The notes: a model not told the origin generated them from the letters alone. A stretch of DNA of 12,667 bases from CAZVXI01 sp964631295 (GCA_964631295.1 CAZVXI010000085.1:1-12667); one strand, 5' to 3'. Shown: positions 1 to 7,154, numbered from the stretch's first letter. A program made the numbers and translations.

Positions 1-346
1 ATGCGTGGGCCCGGCTGAGTTCGCCTGCCGGAAGCGGCCGATCCATCGTGCGAAGCATCCGAGCATCGCGCTTCACTTCCCACAGTTCGTTGAACGCGCT
101 GGCAGCGCCAGCAACGAGTGCGGTGCCCACGACAGTACACAACAGTGTCAGCCATGCGACTTCACCAGGCGCACAGGCAGCGATGAAACCCACAGCAGTC
201 GTGAACACGACCAGCCCGCTCAGGCGAAACTTGGTCAGCTCGCCATAGCTGTGCGCGAGGCGGGCAAGCGGGCCACGAGCGGGCTCAGCAGCAGCGTGCT
301 CGCGAATCGGCAGCGTGGCATCGGTTGCGGGGGAAACGGTGGACAT
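1..346 (-). CDS. ctaB: Protoheme IX farnesyltransferase (heme O synthase), N-terminal part
   Basis: The product is an integral inner-membrane prenyltransferase of the UbiA family. It adds a farnesyl group from farnesyl diphosphate to heme b to make heme O, the precursor of heme A for cytochrome oxidase. Reading down from the ATG at 346-344, the first 115 codons are open to the window edge. After a hydrophilic start of about 30 residues comes GELTKFRLSGLVVF, typical of the first helix of CtaB, then a second hydrophobic segment, then NELWEVKRDARMLRTMDRPL. This matches the COX10-type active-site loop (N-x3-E-x3-D-x2-M-x-RT-x2-RP) that binds Mg-diphosphate. No strong ribosome binding site precedes the ATG. 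The gene is divergent from ctaA, which catalyses the next step, so the pair is a functional unit. The C-terminal two thirds lie outside the window. Family assignment is firm. Confidence 0.88.
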   Translation of the reverse strand, partial: MSTVSPATDATLPIREHAAAEPARGPLARLAHSYGELTKFRLSGLVVFTTAVGFIAACAPGEVAWLTLLCTVVGTALVAGAASAFNELWEVKRDARMLRTMDRPLPAGELSRAHA

Positions 347-467
347 GAAAGCTGGAAATCCGCAGGTACGTGGTCAGGTTCGGAATGCTACCGGCCGGCA
401 GGCGACATCGCCAGAAGATCAGTTGTGCGACAAGCTCGCGGCAGCAGAAACCGGGGCTGGTTCACTT

Positions 468-483
468 TGTGAAATCTGTCACA
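468..483. promoter_or_regulatory. CRP/FNR-superfamily-like operator between ctaB and ctaA
   Basis: The sequence TGTGA-AATCTG-TCACA is a perfect TGTGA-N6-TCACA palindrome, the consensus core bound by CRP-like members of the CRP/FNR superfamily. It lies 122 bp upstream of the ctaB start and 96 bp upstream of the preferred ctaA start. It overlaps a second small palindrome, TTCAC-TTT-GTGAA (461-473), which shares the middle half-site. No convincing -35/-10 pair at the classical -41.5 spacing was found for either gene. The operator is therefore inferred from sequence alone, and activation versus repression cannot be told. Confidence 0.5.
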
Positions 484-578
484 TACTATGAACACTCGGC
501 CCGCCGATCCACGAAGTGACCCCTTGTTCGGGCCGCGATCCTCCAACTCCATGGCCCACCGGCCAGGATGGATCCGCC

Positions 579-1931
579 ATGCGACCGACAGACATGATCG
601 ACTCCCAAACAACGCCGCCTGTCGGGCCCGACACGCGAGGCCATCGCCTGACCATCGCCTTCGCCGCAACCCTCGTGCTCTGGCTCGCCGTGTACTTCAC
701 CTTCATGCCGGGCGTCGGCCTCTCGCCGTGGCTTGTGCTGGCGATCGGCGGCCTGAGCCTGCTGCTCGGGGGCGTCTGGGCCGGCCGGGCGGCTGGTCAG
801 AATCCGATCGGCGGGGCGAAACTCGGCTTGGCGACCGCCGCGATCAACCTCATCCTGCTCGGGTCGATGGGCTCGGGCGATGGATTCACCGATGTGGCGG
901 CAACGGCTCTGCCGTGGATGGGCGGCTTCACCGTCGCGGCTGTCCTGCTGTGCGCAGCCGGGGCGGCCATTGGCAACGCATCGGCACATCAAACAACCCT
1001 GCGCGAGAAGAACTGGACAGGCCGCTTCGCGCTCATCGTCGCACTCACCACGCTCGTGCTCGTGAAAGCGGGCGGCATCGTCACCGGGATGGAAGCCGGC
1101 CTCGCCGTCCCCGACTGGCTGACAACGTTTGAAAACTACCCGATGATGTTCTACCCGATCGCGCTGATGCAGGATGACAGCGGTGTGTTCGTCGAGCACT
1201 TTCACCGATTGTGGGGGCTGCTCGTCGGGCTGAGCACGATCGTCCTCGCCGTGCATCTCTGGCTGGTCGATCGACGCGAATGGGTGCGATGGGCGGCAAT
1301 CGCCATCTTCATCATGGTGTGCATTCAGGGTGTGCTCGGTGGCACACGCGTGACGGAGAAGCTTCTCACACTTGCAATCGTTCACGGCATCTTCGGCCAG
1401 ATAATCTTTGCGTCGCTGCTGTGCCTTGCATCAGTCACGTCGCGGCAGTTTCGCACCGGCGAACGAATCGATGCGCCGCGCGGCGAGAAAGACAAGAACT
1501 ATGCAGTCATCCTCCTCGCGATGTTGCTCGCGCAACTCACACTCGGCGCGCTCTACCGACACCTGCAAAGCGACCCGAACGTTGCAACGGGAATGCTGCA
1601 CGGCACACTCGCGCTGCATATTGCCAATGCGTGTCTGATCATGGGCAAAGGAGTCTTCGTCGCCGCCCGCACACTCGGGCTGTACGGCGAGGAGCTGATC
1701 TTCAAACGGCTGAGTCTCTCCCTGCTCGTGCTGGTGATGGCGCAGTTCGTGCTCGGCTTTCTCGCATGGGCTGTCATTCCGAACGACCCGCGCCCCGCCG
1801 GCGAAGCGATTCCCGTCCATGAGATCACCATCACCACGATTCACCAGGTCACCGGCGCACTGCTGCTCGCGCTGGGCGCACTGTACGTCCTCTGGACACG
1901 AAGGTTGCTCAAGACACCACCGGCGGGGTAG
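579..1931 (+). CDS. ctaA: Heme A synthase (COX15/CtaA family) with extra N-terminal membrane domain
   Basis: This enzyme oxidises the methyl group of heme O to the formyl group of heme A in the inner membrane. The expected heme-ligand pattern is visible in the 450-aa product: E206-x-x-H209-R (VEHFHRLWG), H269 (AIVHGIFGQ), H341 (MLHGTLALH) and H422 (TTIHQVTGA). These match the E57/H60, H123, H216 and H278 set of Bacillus CtaA. GGIVTGMEAGLAVPDW is also typical. About twelve membrane helices can be drawn. The last eight form the CtaA core, while about four lie in an N-terminal extension (residues 24-135). The ATG at 579 is chosen because AGGATGG (565-571) sits about 7 nt before it; an in-frame GTG at 516 has no such site, and ATG 594 is a further option. 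It is divergent from ctaB and convergent with pfkA. Confidence 0.93.
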   Translation: MRPTDMIDSQTTPPVGPDTRGHRLTIAFAATLVLWLAVYFTFMPGVGLSPWLVLAIGGLSLLLGGVWAGRAAGQNPIGGAKLGLATAAINLILLGSMGSGDGFTDVAATALPWMGGFTVAAVLLCAAGAAIGNASAHQTTLREKNWTGRFALIVALTTLVLVKAGGIVTGMEAGLAVPDWLTTFENYPMMFYPIALMQDDSGVFVEHFHRLWGLLVGLSTIVLAVHLWLVDRREWVRWAAIAIFIMVCIQGVLGGTRVTEKLLTLAIVHGIFGQIIFASLLCLASVTSRQFRTGERIDAPRGEKDKNYAVILLAMLLAQLTLGALYRHLQSDPNVATGMLHGTLALHIANACLIMGKGVFVAARTLGLYGEELIFKRLSLSLLVLVMAQFVLGFLAWAVIPNDPRPAGEAIPVHEITITTIHQVTGALLLALGALYVLWTRRLLKTPPAG

Positions 1932-1950
1932 CACAGGATCGTGATGCGCT

Positions 1951-1987
1951 TCGGTTGAACAATGCAACGGCACTGCCCAGCAACCGA
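1951..1987. other. Possible hairpin between convergent ctaA and pfkA
   Basis: TCGGTTG (1951-1957) and CAACCGA (1981-1987) are perfect 7-bp complementary arms around a 23-nt loop that contains a small inner TGC/GCA stem. It lies in the 87-bp gap between the two stop codons, where a bidirectional terminator would be expected. No run of T follows on either strand, so an intrinsic terminator is only a weak suggestion. Confidence 0.25.
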
Positions 1988-2018
1988 GAACACAAATGCT
2001 GCAGAGCGGGATGGCCCC

Positions 2019-3266
2019 TCACTCATCGCCGAAGCTTGTGCGAACCGAGCGAGCCGCAGCGATGAGTGGGTGATCCAGCGGCACGAGGCGCTGCTTGTTG
2101 GCGGCGTGCAGCAGATCGACATCACTGAGCTGCCCGTCCTGCATGATGACCATGCGATTTGTCTGGCCACGCAACAGCAGTTGCATGGCATGATGGCCGA
2201 ACTGCGTCGCCAGTACACGGTCAGCAGCAACGGGTGGGCCGCCGCGAATCACGTGTCCGAGTACGGTGGTACGTGTTTCGATGTCCGTGCCACGGGCGAT
2301 TGCATCTGCGACCTGTTCACCAATGCCGCCGAGCCGGATGGGATCGGGGCTTGTGGGGTCGACGCGAGAGACAACCTGATCGCCGCCGCGTGGCCTGGCG
2401 CCTTCCGCCACGCAGACAATCGAGAATCCGCGGCCATGCCGATTGCGCTTGCGCACGAACTCGCAGATCGTTTCGTAATCAAACGGGATTTCCGGGATCA
2501 GAATCACATCCGAACCGGAGGCAACGCCCGCATGCAGCGCAATCCACCCTGCATTGCGACCCATCACTTCGCAGATGATCACACGATGATGCGACCATGC
2601 AGTCGAATGCAGTCGATCAAGCGAGAGTGTTGCAGTTGTGTACGCGGTAGTGAAACCGAACGTGATGTCGGTGCCGAAAATGTCGTTGTCGATCGTCTTG
2701 GGTACGCCGATGCAGTTCATGCCAGCTTGGACAAAGTTGGCAGCGCAGCTCATCGTGCCGTCGCCGCCGATGACAAGCAGCGCATCGATTTCGTACTTCT
2801 TCAGGTTCTCGACACACTGATCGATGACGTTGGCGAAGACAGGGTTGCCGTGCTCATCTTCACCGACATACCACTTGGTCGGGTTGCACCGGTTGTTCGT
2901 GCCGAGGATCGTCCCCCCCGTTGCGAGAATACCTGACACATGCATGGACGACAGTTCGCCGATGCGATCTTCGATAAGCCCCTGGAAACCATCTTCGATG
3001 CCAAACACGCGCAGGCCGTGTTCGTAGATTGCAGTCTTGGCAACGGCGCGAATGACAGCGTTGAGGCCCGGACAATCGCCGCCACCCGTGAGGATGCCGA
3101 TGCGTCGGATCGCCTTGCCGGACGCGACAGACACAACGCCGCGTGGCTCGGTGTCTTCATGCTCTTCCACATCGCTCGGCCGGGCCATCGCGTTCGGCCG
3201 GCGCAACGCGGGCGGCCGGTTGGCAGGCAGCGGGCGCGACTTCGAGTCGGTCTTTGTTTCTGACAT
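2019..3266 (-). CDS. pfkA: 6-phosphofructokinase, probably ATP-dependent but with a PPi-type lysine
   Basis: The product phosphorylates fructose 6-phosphate to fructose 1,6-bisphosphate in the cytoplasm. In the 415 aa, GILTGGGDCPGLNAVIR (57-73) is the N-terminal nucleotide loop. GGDGT (167-171) and PKTIDND (189-195) carry the phosphoryl-site residues, with D193 as catalytic base. EVMGRNAGW and HVIRGGPPVAADRVLA complete the family signature. G170 corresponds to E. coli Gly104 and K190 to residue 124. Asp at 104 marks PPi enzymes and Gly marks ATP enzymes. Lys at 124 is usual in PPi-PFKs but also occurs in some ATP-PFKs such as the trypanosomatid type. ATP use is therefore the best guess. The first ~50 residues are a polar, Pro/Arg-rich extension outside the fold; M27 is an alternative start. 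The gene begins 8 bp after the HD gene, so it is probably co-transcribed. Confidence 0.93.
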   Translation of the reverse strand: MSETKTDSKSRPLPANRPPALRRPNAMARPSDVEEHEDTEPRGVVSVASGKAIRRIGILTGGGDCPGLNAVIRAVAKTAIYEHGLRVFGIEDGFQGLIEDRIGELSSMHVSGILATGGTILGTNNRCNPTKWYVGEDEHGNPVFANVIDQCVENLKKYEIDALLVIGGDGTMSCAANFVQAGMNCIGVPKTIDNDIFGTDITFGFTTAYTTATLSLDRLHSTAWSHHRVIICEVMGRNAGWIALHAGVASGSDVILIPEIPFDYETICEFVRKRNRHGRGFSIVCVAEGARPRGGDQVVSRVDPTSPDPIRLGGIGEQVADAIARGTDIETRTTVLGHVIRGGPPVAADRVLATQFGHHAMQLLLRGQTNRMVIMQDGQLSDVDLLHAANKQRLVPLDHPLIAAARSVRTSFGDE

Positions 3267-3274
3267 GTGCGGTT

Positions 3275-4372
3275 TCAGCCCTGGTTTGCAGAGGTCTGGT
3301 CGTCGGCGAGCGGATCGGGCCGGTACAGCCGCGTATCAAGTGCCCACATTCGGTCGGTGAAGTCGCCGAGGAAGTCGGCTGAGGCTGTGTCAGGCCGGGC
3401 CGCACCAAGCGCCATTGTCGTCTTCGCGTCGAGATCATCGAGCTGCGATATGAAGATCGCTTCGGGCGTTGCCGGGATCTTCGCAGCACCGTACTCCGGC
3501 CTGCCATGATGCGAGATGATGATGTGCTGAAGCACGCGCAGCGCTTCGCTCGGGAGGCGATGCCCGCTCTGCTTGGCAGCGACAGCCGCCTTGAACTGAA
3601 GCCAGATCGCTCCGCGAACGATATGGCCGATCAGGTTGCCGTCAGCGGTGTAATCAAAGCCGCGGTCCCACACAAGTTCACTGGTCTTGCCCATGTCGTG
3701 CAGGAACAGACCCATCAGCACGACGTCGCGGTTGAGTTTCGGGTATAGCGGCAGCATGGTGTCTGCCAGATCGAGCAGTTGCAGTGTGTGTTCGAGCAGC
3801 CCGCCGATCCATGCGTGATGCAGGTTCATCGCCGCGGGAGCAGTCTTGAACTTTGCCATCAGGTCTTCATCATCGAGGTACGCGTCCGCGAGCGCCAGCA
3901 TCGCGGGATGCTCAAGCGATGTCATCTTCGTCCGCAGCGCAGCGAACATTTCGTCGATGTCTTTGCTTGTGCTGGGCAGCAGCCGCGTGAGTTCGCTGGC
4001 GCCAACCTCAACAGAACGAATCTGCTCGATGACAAGTTGAACCTGGCCGTTGTAGAGTTGCGAGTTGCCGCGAATCTGTACGAAGCCGGTTGCAGAGATG
4101 CTCTCGAGCGAGGCTTCCTCGAACGACCACATGCGTGCCGCGGATTCACCGGTGGCATCACGCAACAGACACTTGAGGAACGGCTTGCCGCCGCGCGTTG
4201 TACCCACCTGCGGGTTCACAATCGCATACGTACCCTCGACATACGTGTTGGGCGTCATCTCGCCGAGGTTCATGTGCCCAGGCGCATCACCCGGGCGATT
4301 GCTCGCTCCACTCTGCGGCTGGTGGTCGGCATCTTTCGGTGGTGTTGCGTGTTCGGTGGCGGTGGAAGTCAT
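3275..4372 (-). CDS. OB-fold plus HD-domain protein, YhaM-type 3'-5' exoribonuclease family
   Basis: Residues ~40-125 of the 365 aa look like an OB-fold nucleic-acid-binding domain (TYAIVNPQVGTTRGGKPFL, then QIRGNSQLYNGQVQLVI). Residues ~185-335 form an HD metal-hydrolase domain: HHAWIGGLLEHT (H195), LFLHDMGK (H225, D226), NLIGHIVRG, IIISHHG and LDDLDAKT. This order and these motifs are those of Bacillus YhaM, a Mn-dependent 3'-5' exoribonuclease; RNA trimming is inferred from family. The ATG at 4372 is preferred over an in-frame TTG at 4462, because the best promoter (4422-4450) lies between them and the first ~35 residues from 4372 are already low-complexity and non-conserved in style. pfkA follows after 8 bp. 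The domain call is firm; the substrate is not proven. Confidence 0.85.
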   Translation of the reverse strand: MTSTATEHATPPKDADHQPQSGASNRPGDAPGHMNLGEMTPNTYVEGTYAIVNPQVGTTRGGKPFLKCLLRDATGESAARMWSFEEASLESISATGFVQIRGNSQLYNGQVQLVIEQIRSVEVGASELTRLLPSTSKDIDEMFAALRTKMTSLEHPAMLALADAYLDDEDLMAKFKTAPAAMNLHHAWIGGLLEHTLQLLDLADTMLPLYPKLNRDVVLMGLFLHDMGKTSELVWDRGFDYTADGNLIGHIVRGAIWLQFKAAVAAKQSGHRLPSEALRVLQHIIISHHGRPEYGAAKIPATPEAIFISQLDDLDAKTTMALGAARPDTASADFLGDFTDRMWALDTRLYRPDPLADDQTSANQG

Positions 4373-4421
4373 TGGCTTGTTCGCCTGCGGTTGATTGAAG
4401 AGAGATTCTGGCACAGCCCGG

Positions 4422-4450
4422 ATTGTAGCGGCGTTGACAGGAGCAGTCAG
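4422..4450 (-). promoter_or_regulatory. Sigma70-like promoter for the HD-pfkA unit
   Basis: Read on the minus strand, CTGACT (4450-4445) and TACAAT (4427-4422) are separated by exactly 17 bp. This gives 4/6 and 5/6 matches to TTGACA and TATAAT. Initiation near 4415 would leave a leader of about 43 nt before the ATG at 4372. It lies in the 168-bp gap after nnrD, which otherwise holds no recognisable feature. Prediction only. Confidence 0.5.
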
Positions 4451-4540
4451 AGCGAGGGCCAATCGAAAGGCGGTCCCGAAGAAGTTTGTCGATCAGCTTC
4501 GCTTGCCTGCCGCGTCGCGAGGACCGCAGTCACATCGACA

Positions 4541-5506
4541 TCACACGCGATTCACCTGCGCCAGTGCATCGGGCAAGAGGGTCAGCAGATCGCCTGCGAT
4601 CATGCCAGCCGGGTGCGATGTGCAATCATGCGAAGCAGCCCAGAGGTCGGCTGCAGCACCGTGTACATGCACGCCGATGCGCGCGCACTCGAACAGGTCG
4701 AGCCCGCCCTGTTGCGATGCATCGACCTGCCGGGAACCTGCACCAATCGGCCGACGATGAAACTGTGCAATCAACCCGGCGATGACTCCCGTGAGTACGT
4801 CGCCGCTGCCTGCCGTGGCGAGCGCTGCATTGCCCGTCATGTTGACTTCCGTACGCACCCCGTCGGATATCACCGTGCGCGCGCCCTTGAGCACGACCAC
4901 ACAGCCGAGCCGCTGCGCGAGCGATGTGGCAGCAGCGGGGCGGCCGTCGCCGGTTGCGTCGAGATCATGCAGGTTCAGCCGTTGCGCAAGGCGATCAAAC
5001 TCGCCGGGGTGCGGCGTCAACACCGCGAGCGCGCGCACATCCTGATCGAACGCGGGCAGTTCCGCAAGCGCGTTGAGCGCATCAGCGTCGATAACCATCG
5101 GCGTCTCATCCTGCGCAGCAAGCCGCACGACAATCTGCTGCTGCGGCACATCGTGGCCGAGACCCGGGCCAATCGCGATGCATGATGTCCCGCGCATGTG
5201 CGCATCGATGATCTCTGCTACATCGCTCGGCCGCAGCGCGTGGTTCGCATCAACCGGCAGCGCCACACCGGTTGCCTCGGGCGCAATCGTGAGGCCCGCA
5301 CGCAGCACCGGCTCGGGCATCGCCAGCCGGGCAAGCCCGCAGCCGACGCGCAAGGCCGCAATCGCGCTGAGCGCCGGCCCGCCGATCATCAGATTCGGAC
5401 TCGCCGCCTGCCCGCCGATCACACACACCGTGCCGAACGTGCCCTTGTGACCATCGCTCGGCCGGGCGGGGAGTGCAGGCAGCGATTGTGAGACTGACTC
5501 ATCCAT
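4541..5506 (-). CDS. nnrD: ADP/ATP-dependent NAD(P)H-hydrate dehydratase, stand-alone
   Basis: This is a metabolite-repair enzyme that dehydrates damaged (S)-NAD(P)HX back to NAD(P)H, using ADP or ATP. It is the YjeF C-terminal / CARKD family with a ribokinase-like fold. Visible signatures in the 322 aa are GHKGTFGTVCVIGGQ near the start, GPGLG, MVIDADALNAL, LTPHPGEFDRLAQRL, VVLKGARTVISDG and ALATAGSGDVLTGVIAGL, with D236 as the catalytic aspartate. The epimerase half (NnrE) is absent, so it must be encoded elsewhere if present. The ATG at 5506 gives the normal family N-terminus but has no Shine-Dalgarno. Its leader is a 7-bp repeat array, and the frame stays open through the array to an ATG at 5635. 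That would add 43 hydrophobic residues of repeat origin. It lies downstream of the transglutaminase-like gene on the same strand. Confidence 0.9.
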   Translation of the reverse strand: MDESVSQSLPALPARPSDGHKGTFGTVCVIGGQAASPNLMIGGPALSAIAALRVGCGLARLAMPEPVLRAGLTIAPEATGVALPVDANHALRPSDVAEIIDAHMRGTSCIAIGPGLGHDVPQQQIVVRLAAQDETPMVIDADALNALAELPAFDQDVRALAVLTPHPGEFDRLAQRLNLHDLDATGDGRPAAATSLAQRLGCVVVLKGARTVISDGVRTEVNMTGNAALATAGSGDVLTGVIAGLIAQFHRRPIGAGSRQVDASQQGGLDLFECARIGVHVHGAAADLWAASHDCTSHPAGMIAGDLLTLLPDALAQVNRV

Positions 5507-5516
5507 GGATACAAAA

Positions 5517-5610
5517 CCGACAACCGACAACCGACAACCGACAACCGACAACCGACAACCGACAACTGACAACCTACAACCGATCACTGACAACTGAAAA
5601 CCGACAACTG
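5517..5610. repeat. 7-bp tandem repeat array (CCGACAA / TTGTCGG)
   Basis: Seven perfect copies of CCGACAA run from 5517 to 5565. Six more units follow to 5607 (CTGACAA, CCTACAA, CCGATCA, CTGACAA, CTGAAAA, CCGACAA), plus a partial CTG. The array starts 10 bp upstream of the nnrD ATG and ends 2 bp before the stop codon of the upstream gene, so it is essentially the whole intergenic region. Perfect copies lie on the nnrD side and degenerate ones on the other. The heptamer is free of stop codons in all six frames: TTGTCGG reads as cyclic LSVVGCR and CCGACAA as cyclic PTTDNRQ. Confidence 0.97.
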
Positions 5611-5612
5611 AT

Positions 5613-7154
5613 TCAATACCCGTATTCGAGCACATCGATTTGGAGATTGCCGATCATCAGCATGAGCGAGTTCATCTGTGATTCGCTGCCGCCGTCTGCG
5701 AGCGTGGCCGTTGCGGTGGTAATATGGCCCGCGTGATGCGTTGCATCGCCGGGGAGCGTTGCGTCGAGGTCGACCCACGCATCATCGATCATCGCCTGCG
5801 TCCACATGTGCCAGCCGAAGATGCCCCGGCCGTTGTCGAGGTCCGGCACAAACACCAGGCCGGTGGCGACGCGTGCCGGGATATCCTGCGAGCGCAACAT
5901 TGCCGCCAGCAGCACCGCATGTTCACTGCAATCTCCGGTGCGCGTCTTGGCGGTCTCGGATGCTGATGCGAATGCTGTCTCATAGCCCTTACGCGAAATA
6001 TGCTGATACGCTGCCTTGCGCATCGCTTCGGCCAGTGCCATCGGGCCATCATCGGCGCTCCGCTGTGCACGCCGGGCGAGTGCTGCGATGAGTTTGTCCT
6101 CCGGGTCGATCATCACCGATGTTCCCGTGTTGGCGGGGTCATCTTTGTCTGCCGAAGCATCTGATCCACGCGAAAGATCAACCACGATCTTCGCGCTGCC
6201 ATCGTCGATGCGTTCGAATGTCTGCGATCCAACGGTTGGCAGGTCCGGCAGTTTGCCGTTTGTGGCGCGCACCTCGAACGTTGCGGTCTTCGTCTCAAGG
6301 AATCGTTCGAGATCGCGGCTCGGGGTGATGAACGTGGTGAGCATCATCTCCGGCGCGGGCCCTGCGATTGCGGCAATTGCCTGCTGTTTGTTCTCCGCGA
6401 CGCGTGTGACAAGTTCGCCCAGCCCGATTGTGACCGACTGATACACAAGATGCCCGTCCGCGGACAAGAGGTCCGTCGTCTCCACGCCCGGCATCGATGT
6501 CATCTCGCTCTTCCAGTGCGTCACCGGAAGCGACCGGCCATCATGTTCATACATCTGGTCATTCTGGTAGACAGACTTGATGCCGATCGGTTCAAGCCCC
6601 TGTGAAGGCATCAGCACGCGCATCTCGATTGTTGCAGCCCCCGCCTGCCGGCGCGCCTCGAAATACTCCTGCGCCGCGTACGGTGTGAGCCAGTCACCTT
6701 TCGGCAGCGGCATCTGGTTGTCCACACGTCGATCACCCTGCGTGCCTGCCATCAGTACGCGGCCATCTTCAAAGGTGTACAGCATGTGCACCACATCCTG
6801 ACCTGTCTTGGATTGCGATTCGTACGACACCGGCCTGCCATCAACGGTTTCGATGAACACAGACGACGACTCTGATTCAATCTCGATGGCAGCGCGCTTC
6901 ATCTTCATCATCGATCGGTTGATGGTGCGGATCAGGTCGCCGCGCTTCTCCACGACATCGTTCGACCAGCCCGCCGGCGAGCCAGCCATCTCGAGGATGT
7001 ACCAGTGGTCATCAACGACCTGCCAGTCATCGGCCTGCTCCTGCGCGGCATAAGCCGGCGCAGCCATGAAGGTCAGCAGCAGCAGCAGCAGCAGATGACG
7101 GGCGAAGTCGATCGGGCGATCGCGATGAAAACGGGCAGCGTGTGGCAATGGCAT
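5613..7154 (-). CDS. Secreted transglutaminase-like (papain-fold) protein
   Basis: The 513-aa product starts with a signal peptide: a basic stretch, seven consecutive leucines from about residue 20, and a likely cut near AYAAQ (residues ~34-38). The middle ~330 residues are beta-rich and not recognised. The C-terminal third carries a transglutaminase-like core with a full triad: C409 in TRTGDCSEHAVLLAAML, H449 in GWHMWTQAM and D464 in WVDLDATLPG. Bacterial members are usually periplasmic proteases or peptide-bond-modifying enzymes; the substrate here is unknown. The ATG at 7154 is supported by GGAG five bases upstream (TTGGAGTTGCC). The stop lies 2 bp from the heptamer array and nnrD follows on the same strand, so co-transcription is possible. 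The start is back-to-back with the upstream end of the plus-strand operon. Confidence 0.82.
   Translation of the reverse strand: MPLPHAARFHRDRPIDFARHLLLLLLLTFMAAPAYAAQEQADDWQVVDDHWYILEMAGSPAGWSNDVVEKRGDLIRTINRSMMKMKRAAIEIESESSSVFIETVDGRPVSYESQSKTGQDVVHMLYTFEDGRVLMAGTQGDRRVDNQMPLPKGDWLTPYAAQEYFEARRQAGAATIEMRVLMPSQGLEPIGIKSVYQNDQMYEHDGRSLPVTHWKSEMTSMPGVETTDLLSADGHLVYQSVTIGLGELVTRVAENKQQAIAAIAGPAPEMMLTTFITPSRDLERFLETKTATFEVRATNGKLPDLPTVGSQTFERIDDGSAKIVVDLSRGSDASADKDDPANTGTSVMIDPEDKLIAALARRAQRSADDGPMALAEAMRKAAYQHISRKGYETAFASASETAKTRTGDCSEHAVLLAAMLRSQDIPARVATGLVFVPDLDNGRGIFGWHMWTQAMIDDAWVDLDATLPGDATHHAGHITTATATLADGGSESQMNSLMLMIGNLQIDVLEYGY
7073..7093. repeat. CAG/CTG trinucleotide run in a signal peptide
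   Basis: About seven uninterrupted CAG triplets on the plus strand read as CTG codons on the minus strand. They encode the leucine run that forms the hydrophobic core of the transglutaminase-like protein's signal peptide. Pure triplet runs of this kind can change length by slippage without breaking the frame. Confidence 0.75.

Noticed and set aside
486..1385. Long open frame on the minus strand opposite ctaA (299 aa), and a 214-aa plus-strand frame at 488
   Set aside because: Both overlap a well-supported ctaA, and their translations are rich in Arg, His, Pro and Cys without any domain, as expected for shadow frames in GC-rich DNA.
1962..2936. 324-aa plus-strand open frame opposite pfkA
   Set aside because: Antisense to a clear phosphofructokinase; the translation has no family signature or hydrophobic core pattern.
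3779..5185. 468-aa plus-strand open frame spanning the HD gene, the gap and nnrD
   Set aside because: It is antisense to two recognisable genes. Its length comes from high GC and complementary codon bias, and no domain is visible.
5517..5610. CRISPR array
   Set aside because: The repeat unit is 7 bp with no spacers and there are no cas genes; it is a simple tandem repeat.
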